A stretch of DNA of 53,994 nucleotides, taken from the NCBI GenBank assembly GCA_910578175.1, contig CAJTPF010000020.1:1-53994 (forward strand). The letters are read 5' to 3'. The translations under genes and the position numbers were made by a program. Under the pieces are notes generated by a model that was not told where the DNA came from, did not search any database, and saw only the letters and a list, made by a program, of their open reading frames with translations. The stretch is from an uncultured Lachnospiraceae bacterium. GTDB lineage: Bacteria; Bacillota; Clostridia; Lachnospirales; Lachnospiraceae. Positions 37,489-44,583 of the stretch are shown here, piece after piece (the stretch's first letter is position 1; each line of letters opens with the position of its first letter).

Positions 37489-38247
37489 TCAGACGGCATT
37501 ATATGCCAACTCATTCAGCACCCTGATATAAGTTCCTTTCATACCGTTGGAACGCGTTTCAATCACACCGGCGCTTTCAAATTTTCTTAATGCATTTACA
37601 ATAACGGAACGGGTGATATTTACTTTTTCTGCCAGTCTGCTGGCAACAATGACACCTTCTTCCTCACCATCCAGTTCTTCAAATACATACCGGATTGCCT
37701 CATGTTCCGAAAATGACAGTGTATTGATCGCAGAGGAAATGATCTGATGTTTCCGTATTTCGATCTCATTTTCTTCACTGACAGCCCGGATCATCTCTAA
37801 TCCCACAACCGTAGTGCCATATTCACTGATGATAATATCATCAATCTCATAACTCTCTTCTGTCCGGTAGATAAACAGCGTCCCCAATCGTTCTCCCGAA
37901 ATAACGATCGGAAGAATTATGGCCTTGTACTTCCTTATATTATCCACCATAAACCCCAATGTTGTCAAGTTAACATTTTCTTTTGTTGATAAAATACTTA
38001 AAAGCCGCTCATTCAGTTCGGCATCAATACATTCTCCAATGTTATTGCTGATCATTTCTTTTATACTGTCAATTTCTTTCTGTTCGCTGATCCCCAGAAG
38101 TTTTCCTTTTCTACTGATCACTAAAACATTAGATCCCAGAATCTCCCCTAGTACATTGCAAATATCACTAAAAACAAATTTTCCGTCATTACTGTTGTGT
38201 AATAATCTGTTAATCTTTCTCGTTTTGTCTAATAATTGTACACTCAT
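37489..38247 (-). CDS. codY: GTP-sensing transcriptional repressor CodY
   Basis: CodY represses nutrient-limitation genes, in many species including motility, when branched-chain amino acids and GTP are plentiful. The 252-residue protein has an N-terminal GAF-type effector domain (about 1-155). The highly conserved winged HTH (about 195-245) contains NITRSVIVNALRKFESAGVI and SNGMKGTYIRVLN. Its start overlaps the topA stop (ATGA). Location directly before flgB is the same as in B. subtilis. Confidence 0.97.
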   Translation of the reverse strand: MSVQLLDKTRKINRLLHNSNDGKFVFSDICNVLGEILGSNVLVISRKGKLLGISEQKEIDSIKEMISNNIGECIDAELNERLLSILSTKENVNLTTLGFMVDNIRKYKAIILPIVISGERLGTLFIYRTEESYEIDDIIISEYGTTVVGLEMIRAVSEENEIEIRKHQIISSAINTLSFSEHEAIRYVFEELDGEEEGVIVASRLAEKVNITRSVIVNALRKFESAGVIETRSNGMKGTYIRVLNELAYNAV

Positions 38248-40346
38248 GTCGCGATCTCCGATTCACTATCCTTTTCCTTTTTTAAGCTTACCACATATCC
38301 GCAATTTGGATTTGCACATACGGCCTTGCTTCCTTTTTCTACCATATAATCCCCGCATTTTGGACAAGGCTCTTTGATCGGCTTCTGCCACGACATAAAA
38401 TCACATTCCGGATTTCTTTCGCAACCGAAATATTTTCTTCCTTTTTTTGTCTTTTTGATCACAAGTTCCGCTTTACACTTCGGACATTCTATGCCGGTTT
38501 TTTCAAAATATGGTTTTGTAAACCGGCATTCCGGAAATCCCGGACAGGCCAGAAATTTTCCGTGAGGTCCATATTTTATAACCATATTTTTTCCGCACTC
38601 TTCACAGATAACATCCGTTACTTCATCTTCGATCTTAATTTTTTCCAGTGCTTTCTCTGCATTTTGTACCGCCTCGTCCAGATCGGGATAAAAATTCCGG
38701 ACGACAGTCTTCCACTGGACATTTCCGATTTCTATCATATCCAGCAGGGATTCCATATTGGCCGTAAAACTGAAATCCACAATCACCGGAAATGCAGTCT
38801 CCATGATTTCATTTACAATCTCTCCCAGTTCCGTAACATACAGATTCTTATTTTCCTTTACCACATATCTTCTGGCAATGATGGTTGAGATCGTAGGAGC
38901 ATAAGTACTCGGTCTTCCTATTCCCTGTTCCTCCAAAGACTTTACAAGGGCAGCTTCCGTAAAATGAGCAGGGGGCTGGGTAAAATGCTGCTTTTCTTCA
39001 TAATCCTTAAGGGATAAGCGGGTATTTTCATCAATATTTTTAATCATGACCGTTCCGTTTTTTTCTTCCTCATCATCGGAACCGGTATAAACCGCCATAA
39101 AACCATCAAATACCAGTTTAGAGGCGGCTGTTGTAAAAATATATTTTCCTGCGCTGATTTTTACTGAAATTGTTTCATATCTGGCACTCTGCATCCTGCT
39201 GGCAGTAAAACGTTTCCATATTAACTGATATAAACGAAACTGGTCTCTGGACAGATCCTCTTTTATCTTTGAAGGCGTCAGATCAATATTTGTCGGACGA
39301 ATCGCTTCATGGGCATCCTGAATTTTATTATTATTTTTCTTGTTATTTTCAATTGTTGCTAGATATTCTTCTCCATAATTCTCACTGATAAAAGTTCTTG
39401 CCATGATTTCTGCTTCTTCGGATATTCTTGTGGAATCCGTACGCAGATAAGAAATAAGACCAACCGTACCTTGTCCTTTTATATCAACACCTTCATACAG
39501 CTGCTGTGCGATTCTCATGGTCTTACTGGTAGCAAAATTAAGTACTTTGGACGCTTCCTGCTGCAACGTACTGGTCGTAAAGGGTAATGGAGCTTTTTTT
39601 ATCCGTTCGCCCCGTTTGATTTCCTTTACCTTGTATGCTTCATCTTTAATACCCGCAATAACGGCATCCATCTCTTCTTTATTTTTTATGGCCATCTTTC
39701 CGTTTTCATCACCGTATAAGCGGGCGGTCAGCGGTTTTTTCTGCCCTTCCGGAAGAATGGATATTTCCAGCGTCCAGTATTCCTCCGGTATAAAGCTGTT
39801 TATCTCTTCTTCTCTCTCACATATCATTCTGAGAGCGACTGACTGCACCCTGCCGGCACTTAATCCCCGCTTCACTTTCTGCCACAGCAGCGGACTGATG
39901 GTATATCCCACCATCCGGTCAAGGATTCTTCTCGTCTGCTGGGAATCCACTAAATTCATATCTATAGTTCTCGGCTCCTTTAACGATGCTTTCACTGCAT
40001 GTTTGGTTATTTCATTAAAGGTAATGCGGCGCATCTTTTTTTCATCCAGCTTTAAAGCTGTTGCAAGATGCCATGATATTGCTTCCCCTTCACGGTCCGG
40101 GTCAGTTGCAAGATATACTTTATCCGCCTTTTTTGCTTCTTTTCGAAGTTCCGCCAGCTTGTCGCCCTTTCCTCGTATCGTAATATATTTGGGTTCATAA
40201 TCGTTCTCAATATCAATTCCCAGTGTACTTTTCGGTAAATCCCTGACATGACCGTTTGATGCGACAACTGTATAATTTGCACCCAAGAATTTTTTTATTG
40301 TCTTAACTTTTGCAGGTGATTCAACAATAACTAAATATTTTGGCAT
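38244..40346 (-). CDS. topA: DNA topoisomerase I
   Basis: This type IA topoisomerase relaxes negative supercoils. The 700-residue protein has the TOPRIM domain (LVIVESPAKVKTIKKFLG, with DPDREGEAISWH). The active-site Tyr lies in GLISYLRTDSTRIS. Three C-terminal four-Cys zinc ribbons begin at CEECGKNMV, CPKCKAELV and CPKCGDYMV. It follows the dprA remnant by 18 bases. In B. subtilis trmFO, codV and clpQY lie between topA and codY; here they are absent. Confidence 0.97.
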   Translation of the reverse strand: MPKYLVIVESPAKVKTIKKFLGANYTVVASNGHVRDLPKSTLGIDIENDYEPKYITIRGKGDKLAELRKEAKKADKVYLATDPDREGEAISWHLATALKLDEKKMRRITFNEITKHAVKASLKEPRTIDMNLVDSQQTRRILDRMVGYTISPLLWQKVKRGLSAGRVQSVALRMICEREEEINSFIPEEYWTLEISILPEGQKKPLTARLYGDENGKMAIKNKEEMDAVIAGIKDEAYKVKEIKRGERIKKAPLPFTTSTLQQEASKVLNFATSKTMRIAQQLYEGVDIKGQGTVGLISYLRTDSTRISEEAEIMARTFISENYGEEYLATIENNKKNNNKIQDAHEAIRPTNIDLTPSKIKEDLSRDQFRLYQLIWKRFTASRMQSARYETISVKISAGKYIFTTAASKLVFDGFMAVYTGSDDEEEKNGTVMIKNIDENTRLSLKDYEEKQHFTQPPAHFTEAALVKSLEEQGIGRPSTYAPTISTIIARRYVVKENKNLYVTELGEIVNEIMETAFPVIVDFSFTANMESLLDMIEIGNVQWKTVVRNFYPDLDEAVQNAEKALEKIKIEDEVTDVICEECGKNMVIKYGPHGKFLACPGFPECRFTKPYFEKTGIECPKCKAELVIKKTKKGRKYFGCERNPECDFMSWQKPIKEPCPKCGDYMVEKGSKAVCANPNCGYVVSLKKEKDSESEIAT

Positions 40347-40364
40347 ATTCGTTTCCCTTCTCTA

Positions 40365-40787
40365 TCACTTCTTTGAATAATAATTCTTTGCCGGTTCGTC
40401 AATTAAATCCAGCATCTGTAACTGTATTAGCAATCCAATCAGTTCTTCTGGTTTCTTCCCTGATTCATCGGATATAGTCTGTATACTTTTTGGAAATAAA
40501 TCCACATAACTATACACCGATTCCAATTCTTTTTCAAGCATAAATTTTTTTTTAACAAAATTTTTACAATAGTGAATTTTCCCGTCTATGGATAAATTGT
40601 CCAAAATATCTTTTGCACCTGTTATAAGTTCCGCCCCTTCCCGAATCAGCTGGTTACAGCCTTCACTCAGTTTATCATCTATTCTCCCCGGTACGGCCAT
40701 GACATCCTTTCCCTGCTGAAGGGCATATTCCACCGTGATCAGGGATCCGCTTTCTTTCCTTGCCTCAACCACTACAACACGATCTCC
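40365..40787 (-). pseudogene. dprA: 3' fragment of DNA-uptake protein dprA (smf), split by prophage
   Basis: DprA loads RecA on incoming single-stranded DNA in transformation. From GDRVVVVEARKESGSLITVE to the end (about 140 residues) the frame is a clear DprA C-terminal part. It includes the Rossmann end GKDVMAVPGRI and the winged-helix-like tail ending PAKNYYSKK. The SAM-like domain and most of the Rossmann fold (roughly 200 or more residues) are missing. Upstream of 40787 the frame runs on to 40859 with unrelated residues (MRIGRKKEAGRLACLHNAH), which overlap the prophage hairpin and lysis-end gene. The 5' part of dprA is expected beyond the right edge, on the other side of the prophage. Confidence 0.85.
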
Positions 40788-40813
40788 CCTCAGAATAAAA
40801 TAGTGAGCATTAT
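40779..40813. other. Prophage left attachment junction (attL), approximate
   Basis: Host homology (DprA GDRVVVVEA) stops at 40787, and phage-type sequence with a GC hairpin begins by 40814. The crossover must lie between or just inside these limits. With only one end in the window I cannot see the direct-repeat core or decide between tyrosine and serine integrase. Confidence 0.6.
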
Positions 40814-40839
40814 GGAGGCAGGCCAACCGGCCCGCCTCC
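40814..40839 (-). terminator. GC-rich hairpin at the prophage left end
   Basis: An 11-base stem (arms 40814-40824 and 40829-40839) encloses a 4-base loop. In minus-strand RNA it is fully paired with one G-U, whereas in plus-strand RNA it has one A-C mismatch. A five-T run follows only on the plus strand; on the minus strand the next bases are AT-rich but not a T run. It probably ends late phage transcription 11 bases past the SPOR gene, possibly in both directions. Confidence 0.55.
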
Positions 40840-40849
40840 TTTTTCCTGC

Positions 40850-41101
40850 CTATTCGCAAATACTGGCCCGGATCCCTTTGCCCTTCAGCTCTCCAATGAG
40901 CTTCTGGGCCTCCTCCTGGCTCCCGCAGGCCGTCTCTACCATGATGTAACCCGGCAGGCCCTCAGCCGGTTTCACCTCAAACTGCTCATATCCTGCTGCC
41001 GCCAGATCATCCTTCATGTTCTTGGCCCGATCTCCGCAGGAGGCCGTGAACGTGGCCACCATCACCCTGATCTTCTTTTCTTCTTTCTTTGCTTCTGCCA
41101 T
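40850..41101 (-). CDS. Small SPOR-like domain protein of the phage lysis module
   Basis: The 83-residue protein has the pattern KKIRVMVATFTASCGDRAKN, EQFEVKPAEGLPGYIMVETA and EEAQKLIGELKGKGIRASI. This is a beta-alpha-beta repeat typical of SPOR peptidoglycan-binding domains. No signal peptide. AAGGAGG lies 9 bases before the ATG. It follows the endolysin by 14 bases and is the last phage gene, so it may add wall binding to the lysis system. The domain call is from pattern only. Confidence 0.65.
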   Translation of the reverse strand: MAEAKKEEKKIRVMVATFTASCGDRAKNMKDDLAAAGYEQFEVKPAEGLPGYIMVETACGSQEEAQKLIGELKGKGIRASICE

Positions 41102-41115
41102 CTTCCTGCTCCTCC

Positions 41116-42756
41116 TTATTGCTTTTTCAGGTACTCCTCAGAAGAGAAGCCCACTTTTCCGTTATATTCCACATAGAGCCATTTCACGCCCTGCACCATG
41201 GTATAAAAACCATAGTTCCGCACCGTTGCTCCTTTCGGGATCTCCATGATGATATTATCACTCTTCAGCACTCCCGGCTTTGCCCTCATATTGAGTGGTG
41301 CCGTTGTCTTGTAGGATCCCGCCAGTGCGGTATCTTTGCTCTTGGCTCCCACCGCCTTCAGGGAGGCATTGCCCGCCGTGGATCCGTTGGCCACATAGGT
41401 ATAATACTGGCCCGCCGCATTGCTTGTATATCCATACCCGCAGGCAGCACCCGGCCACACGATCTTATACCATCCGTTGCTCAGGATCTCCAACACTTCC
41501 ACGGATGCACCCTTTGTCACGCCTCCGATTGATCCATGTGCCGTACTGCTCCCAGATCTCACATTCATATTTGTGCGGGCCGTTGCGGTGCCAATTCCCT
41601 TCCCGACATAGGTTTTATTGCCTGCTGCCGGTTTCGTGCTCTGGGAGGCTCCTGAGGCCGCTCCTGAGGCTTTGGATCCCTTGCTCAATGCCATAACCAC
41701 ATGAGAGCTCTCCTTCAGATATACGCCGCCTCTTTTGGCATACGCATCAGATCCCACATGGGCCGCATCCGTATATGCTTTGAATTTTCCGGTACCTACC
41801 AGAATACTCTTCAGATTCCCGGTGTAGCCACTGGCCGCAATGGAGAGCCCTGCCAGGATATAGCAGGCAATAATCAGGGAGCTACAATCAAAATCACCCT
41901 TGGCTCCGGCCACCTTCCTGCCGTTGTTGATGATCTCATTATACCCCGTCCATCTGTTGGGCTGAGAATAACCAAAATTATCATCAGCGCAGATCTGCTC
42001 CATGATCGCCGCCGCCCGTTCTGCCAGTTCATCATCCAGGCACTCTATGTATACATTCCACGGTTTACTGTACCATCCCCTGGTGCATATCTCCTTTGCC
42101 GTCTGATCCCCTGGCTTTTTCCCCTGAATTGTTCCATTTTCATCAATGCTTGCATGGCCAATCAATACCGCCATCTGTTTTCCTCCTTCCTGAAGGCCCT
42201 TCACGGCTTTATATACCGCATCTCTCCGGGCCATATACTTGCTGAATACTCTGTCACTTTTCGCTGAAGCATACAGCGCATCAAGCGTCTTTCCGCTTGC
42301 CGCCCGGATGATCCGTGCGGATGCTCCTGCTCCTCCCTGGTTCTCAATATCTGCCATGAAGATGATTGCCGCCGGATCCGTTACGCCCAGATTATTCACA
42401 TGAGTGCAATATCCGGTTATATCTTTGATGGCAAGCTCATCCTGGGCCTTCTTTCCTTCTGTTGAGCTCAGGGCGGCAGACAGAAGCGCCGCCTCCTGCT
42501 CTGTGGCCTTCCTGGTGCCCCATGAGGTGCCCTTTGCGGTGATCTCCGCATAAAGGGCCGCCCCTAACATTCCACGGCCTCTCACGGCCCCCAGAGCGCC
42601 GCAGATCTCCCTCATGAGGCTCAGGGCCCTGCTGCCATGCCATTGCACTTTCCCAACCGATAAGGCCCCGTTATCGTTCCGGTTCACGGATCCATAATCA
42701 CCTTCATGTGAGAAGATGATTGGTGCCGCCTTCTCTGCAATTTCTTTTATGTTCAT
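41116..42756 (-). CDS. Two-headed phage endolysin (glycosidase-like + NlpC/P60-like + SH3b)
   Basis: The 546-residue protein starts at ATG 42756, overlapping the previous stop (ATGA), with GGAGAGGAGAG upstream. Residues about 5-195 (FSHEGDYGSVNRNDNGALSV, likely catalytic Glu18) resemble a lysozyme/chitosanase-like fold. Residues about 200-380 resemble a peptidoglycan peptidase/amidase, with the nucleophile motif FDCSSLI (Cys291) and later SSHVVMAL. Two SH3b wall-binding repeats follow (about 410-475, TNMNVRSGSS; about 485-546, LNMRAKPGVL). It would cut both the glycan and the peptide part of host peptidoglycan. Exact bond specificity cannot be read from sequence alone. Confidence 0.82.
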   Translation of the reverse strand: MNIKEIAEKAAPIIFSHEGDYGSVNRNDNGALSVGKVQWHGSRALSLMREICGALGAVRGRGMLGAALYAEITAKGTSWGTRKATEQEAALLSAALSSTEGKKAQDELAIKDITGYCTHVNNLGVTDPAAIIFMADIENQGGAGASARIIRAASGKTLDALYASAKSDRVFSKYMARRDAVYKAVKGLQEGGKQMAVLIGHASIDENGTIQGKKPGDQTAKEICTRGWYSKPWNVYIECLDDELAERAAAIMEQICADDNFGYSQPNRWTGYNEIINNGRKVAGAKGDFDCSSLIIACYILAGLSIAASGYTGNLKSILVGTGKFKAYTDAAHVGSDAYAKRGGVYLKESSHVVMALSKGSKASGAASGASQSTKPAAGNKTYVGKGIGTATARTNMNVRSGSSTAHGSIGGVTKGASVEVLEILSNGWYKIVWPGAACGYGYTSNAAGQYYTYVANGSTAGNASLKAVGAKSKDTALAGSYKTTAPLNMRAKPGVLKSDNIIMEIPKGATVRNYGFYTMVQGVKWLYVEYNGKVGFSSEEYLKKQ

Positions 42757-42992
42757 CCATTCTCTCCTCTCCGATATGCCATTACGGCCCAGATCACCGG
42801 CAGCAGGGGCCACGCCACCGCCGCCAGAACGCACAAAAGAAAGAGGATGCAGGCGGTTATGATTCCCGCTCCTGCACCCTCCGGGTACTCTGTGCTTTGT
42901 TTATCTCCCGTCTCTATCCTGCCTCCAAAACGCTTCAGCAGGATGGCAAGGGTTATTGCCGTCATTATGGCATAGGCTATCACCGCCCTCAT
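42753..42992 (-). CDS. Small two-helix membrane protein (holin-like candidate)
   Basis: The 79-residue protein has two hydrophobic helices (about 4-20 and 43-70) joined by a polar loop and a short Arg-rich end (YRRGENG). It starts on the stop of the LLH holin gene and ends on the start of the endolysin, so all three are coupled. It could be a holin, antiholin or accessory. No family recognised. Confidence 0.6.
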   Translation of the reverse strand: MRAVIAYAIMTAITLAILLKRFGGRIETGDKQSTEYPEGAGAGIITACILFLLCVLAAVAWPLLPVIWAVMAYRRGENG

Positions 42993-43312
42993 TATGCCCC
43001 TTCTTTGTTGCTGTTAATGGCGAACACCGCCGCCTCAATCAACGCATCCAGTTGGGCATCCGATAATGCAATATTTTTCTCAATCAGGATCTCCTTCAGG
43101 AATTGGGTAACAATAGCCTTTTTCTCTGCACCGGATCCGCCCTTTTTGATCGTCTGCTCAGCAGAATCCACGGCCCACTTTGCCCACTTCACTGCCTCAT
43201 TGAGCTTGGTGTTCTCAATCAGGCTCTTCAGCAGAGGGATCCCGTACCTCATCACCACGATGATCACCACGATCACCAAAAGTTTAATAATTGTAAACAA
43301 TAATTCATCCAT
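42992..43312 (-). CDS. LLH-family phage holin
   Basis: The 106-residue protein has a single strong N-terminal transmembrane helix (LLFTIIKLLVIVVIIVVM). A soluble alpha-helical part follows, with LNEAVKWAKWAVDSAEQTIK and KKAIVTQFLKEIL. This matches the LLH-type holin family (Pfam Phage_holin_6_1) in length and layout. I choose ATG 43312 with AAAGGATG upstream, not the longer frame that overlaps the previous gene. It is the best holin candidate in the cluster. Confidence 0.82.
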   Translation of the reverse strand: MDELLFTIIKLLVIVVIIVVMRYGIPLLKSLIENTKLNEAVKWAKWAVDSAEQTIKKGGSGAEKKAIVTQFLKEILIEKNIALSDAQLDALIEAAVFAINSNKEGA

Positions 43313-43319
43313 ATTCTTT

Positions 43320-43736
43320 TCATCCTTTCGCTTCATTTTCCGGCCCATCCTGGGCCTCTCCATTGCCTTCCTGCTCCTTCATTGCCATATCATGCACAAT
43401 CCCGCCCTTGGTGTTCTCCTTGGCCGATTTTGCCGCATAAGCGCAATATGCTATTGTTTCCCCTACCGTTTCCCCAATGAGGCTATACAGCGCTGAGAGA
43501 TCCGCAAAGTGCCACATTGCGGCCATGGAGTAGATCTGCACCACCGTACATGATAAAAATATGTACCCCATGGCAACCTTGGCCGTGGGCGGCCACTTCC
43601 TTCTTGGCCAGTATTCCTCTTTTTTCTGCTTCAGTTCATCCGCCATGAGCTTTCTCTGGCCACGGTTCTCCATTTCCCTCATTTTCCGCTCATGCTCCGC
43701 AAGCTCCCGCCTGCCTATCCTTGCACCGCTTCTCAT
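43320..43736 (-). CDS. Phage membrane protein, putative holin component
   Basis: The 138-residue protein has a basic, helical N-terminal part (about 1-50) and two membrane helices: VAMGYIFLSCTVVQIYSMAA (about 55-75) and the ALYSLIGETVGETIAYCAYA region (about 82-102). A polar tail follows. The Ala/Tyr-Ser-Leu-Ile-Gly pattern followed by YAAKSAKENTKGG recalls small holin-like proteins of Clostridia phages. Function not proven. Confidence 0.6.
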   Translation of the reverse strand: MRSGARIGRRELAEHERKMREMENRGQRKLMADELKQKKEEYWPRRKWPPTAKVAMGYIFLSCTVVQIYSMAAMWHFADLSALYSLIGETVGETIAYCAYAAKSAKENTKGGIVHDMAMKEQEGNGEAQDGPENEAKG

Positions 43737-44173
43737 AGAAAATCATTCTCCTTTTGGCATTTTGCGTAAATATCCATGATGTACTTGTACTCCATCTCAT
43801 ACACGCCATTGGGCTCTTTCAGCCACTCCACCAGGCTCTCATATTTTTTATTCTGCTGAATGATATGGTTAAATTCTGCCTCGGAGTGTCTTTCCCTCTT
43901 TTTGCACTCATTGTAAAAGCGGAACACCTCCGCCTTTATGGCATCCGCCGCATCAATGGCCCTCTGCCTGGCAAGGGCATCCTGCTTCTCCAAAATGCGC
44001 TCCTGCTCCTTTTTCACCTCTTTGAGCTCTTCTTTCACCTCCTCCGTCATATTGCGGCCCATCCACTTGAAGAGGCTACTCCACGGATTTATTTTGATTT
44101 TTGATACTTCCACAAAAACGCTCAGGAGCCCCGCTCCGGCTGCTATTGCGGCCATGATCTCACCTATTCCCAT
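43733..44173 (-). CDS. Phage membrane-anchored coiled-coil protein
   Basis: The 146-residue protein has an N-terminal hydrophobic helix (about 4-24). KINPWSSLFKWMGRNMTEEV then leads into a long charged coiled coil (about 45-85) and a helical C-terminus. Similar proteins with a short membrane anchor and a coiled coil lie beside holins in many Firmicutes phages. It may modulate lysis, though no family was recognised with certainty. It overlaps the next gene by 4 bases. Confidence 0.6.
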   Translation of the reverse strand: MGIGEIMAAIAAGAGLLSVFVEVSKIKINPWSSLFKWMGRNMTEEVKEELKEVKKEQERILEKQDALARQRAIDAADAIKAEVFRFYNECKKRERHSEAEFNHIIQQNKKYESLVEWLKEPNGVYEMEYKYIMDIYAKCQKENDFL

Positions 44174-44375
44174 CTTTTCCTCCTTCCCGGTTTATGTTGG
44201 CTCCCACTTTCAGATACTTACAGTTATTGCACGGCTCTTGTGAGTAGGGAATGTGATAGTTTACACATTCCACACAATTTCCGTATTCCCTGCACCCTTT
44301 GTTGCACTCCTCATATGTCCTTTTGCAGTGCTTCAGCGCAACATGGGCGCATACAAAATTATCACTCCTCTTCAT
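44160..44375 (-). CDS. Small eight-cysteine phage protein
   Basis: The 71-residue protein has eight Cys (in FVC, KHC, EEC, KGC, GNC, VEC, EPC and NNC) and several His, suggesting two small metal (zinc) sites. It carries a basic/Gly tail. No membrane segment. It overlaps the genes on both sides by 14 bases, a sign of coupled translation. The ribosome-binding site is weak. I do not recognise the family. Confidence 0.55.
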   Translation of the reverse strand: MKRSDNFVCAHVALKHCKRTYEECNKGCREYGNCVECVNYHIPYSQEPCNNCKYLKVGANINREGGKDGNR

Positions 44376-44568
44376 CCATCTGCTTCAGCATGGCTATGAG
44401 CTCATTCTTCTTTGCGGCCATTCTGTCAGATTCAGCGATCTCTTCTGCATACTCTTCCACCGTGGCCCTGCCCATTGCAATCTTGATCCCGATATAGTCC
44501 TTTTCCCTCATAAGGGCATCCAGGGCTCTGATCTCGGCCTCAATCTGCTCTCTTGTCATGTTATCCAT
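44362..44568 (-). CDS. Small helical phage protein
   Basis: The 68-residue protein is almost wholly alpha-helical and charged (MTREQIEAEIRALDALMREK, KKNELIAMLKQMDEEE) and could form a coiled coil. GGAG with good spacing precedes the ATG. It follows the reverse transcriptase by 15 bases. No recognised family. Confidence 0.55.
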   Translation of the reverse strand: MDNMTREQIEAEIRALDALMREKDYIGIKIAMGRATVEEYAEEIAESDRMAAKKNELIAMLKQMDEEE

Positions 44569-44583
44569 CTGCTTTTCTCCTTT

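Noticed and set aside
37278..37514. Minus-strand frame of 78 codons between codY and flgB
   Set aside because: It covers the flgB promoter and ribosome-binding site, has no Shine-Dalgarno sequence and a random composition.
40365..40859. A functional short DprA-like gene from the ATG at 40859
   Set aside because: The N-terminal residues come from the phage hairpin and the end of the phage gene, there is no ribosome-binding site, and most of the Rossmann fold is missing.
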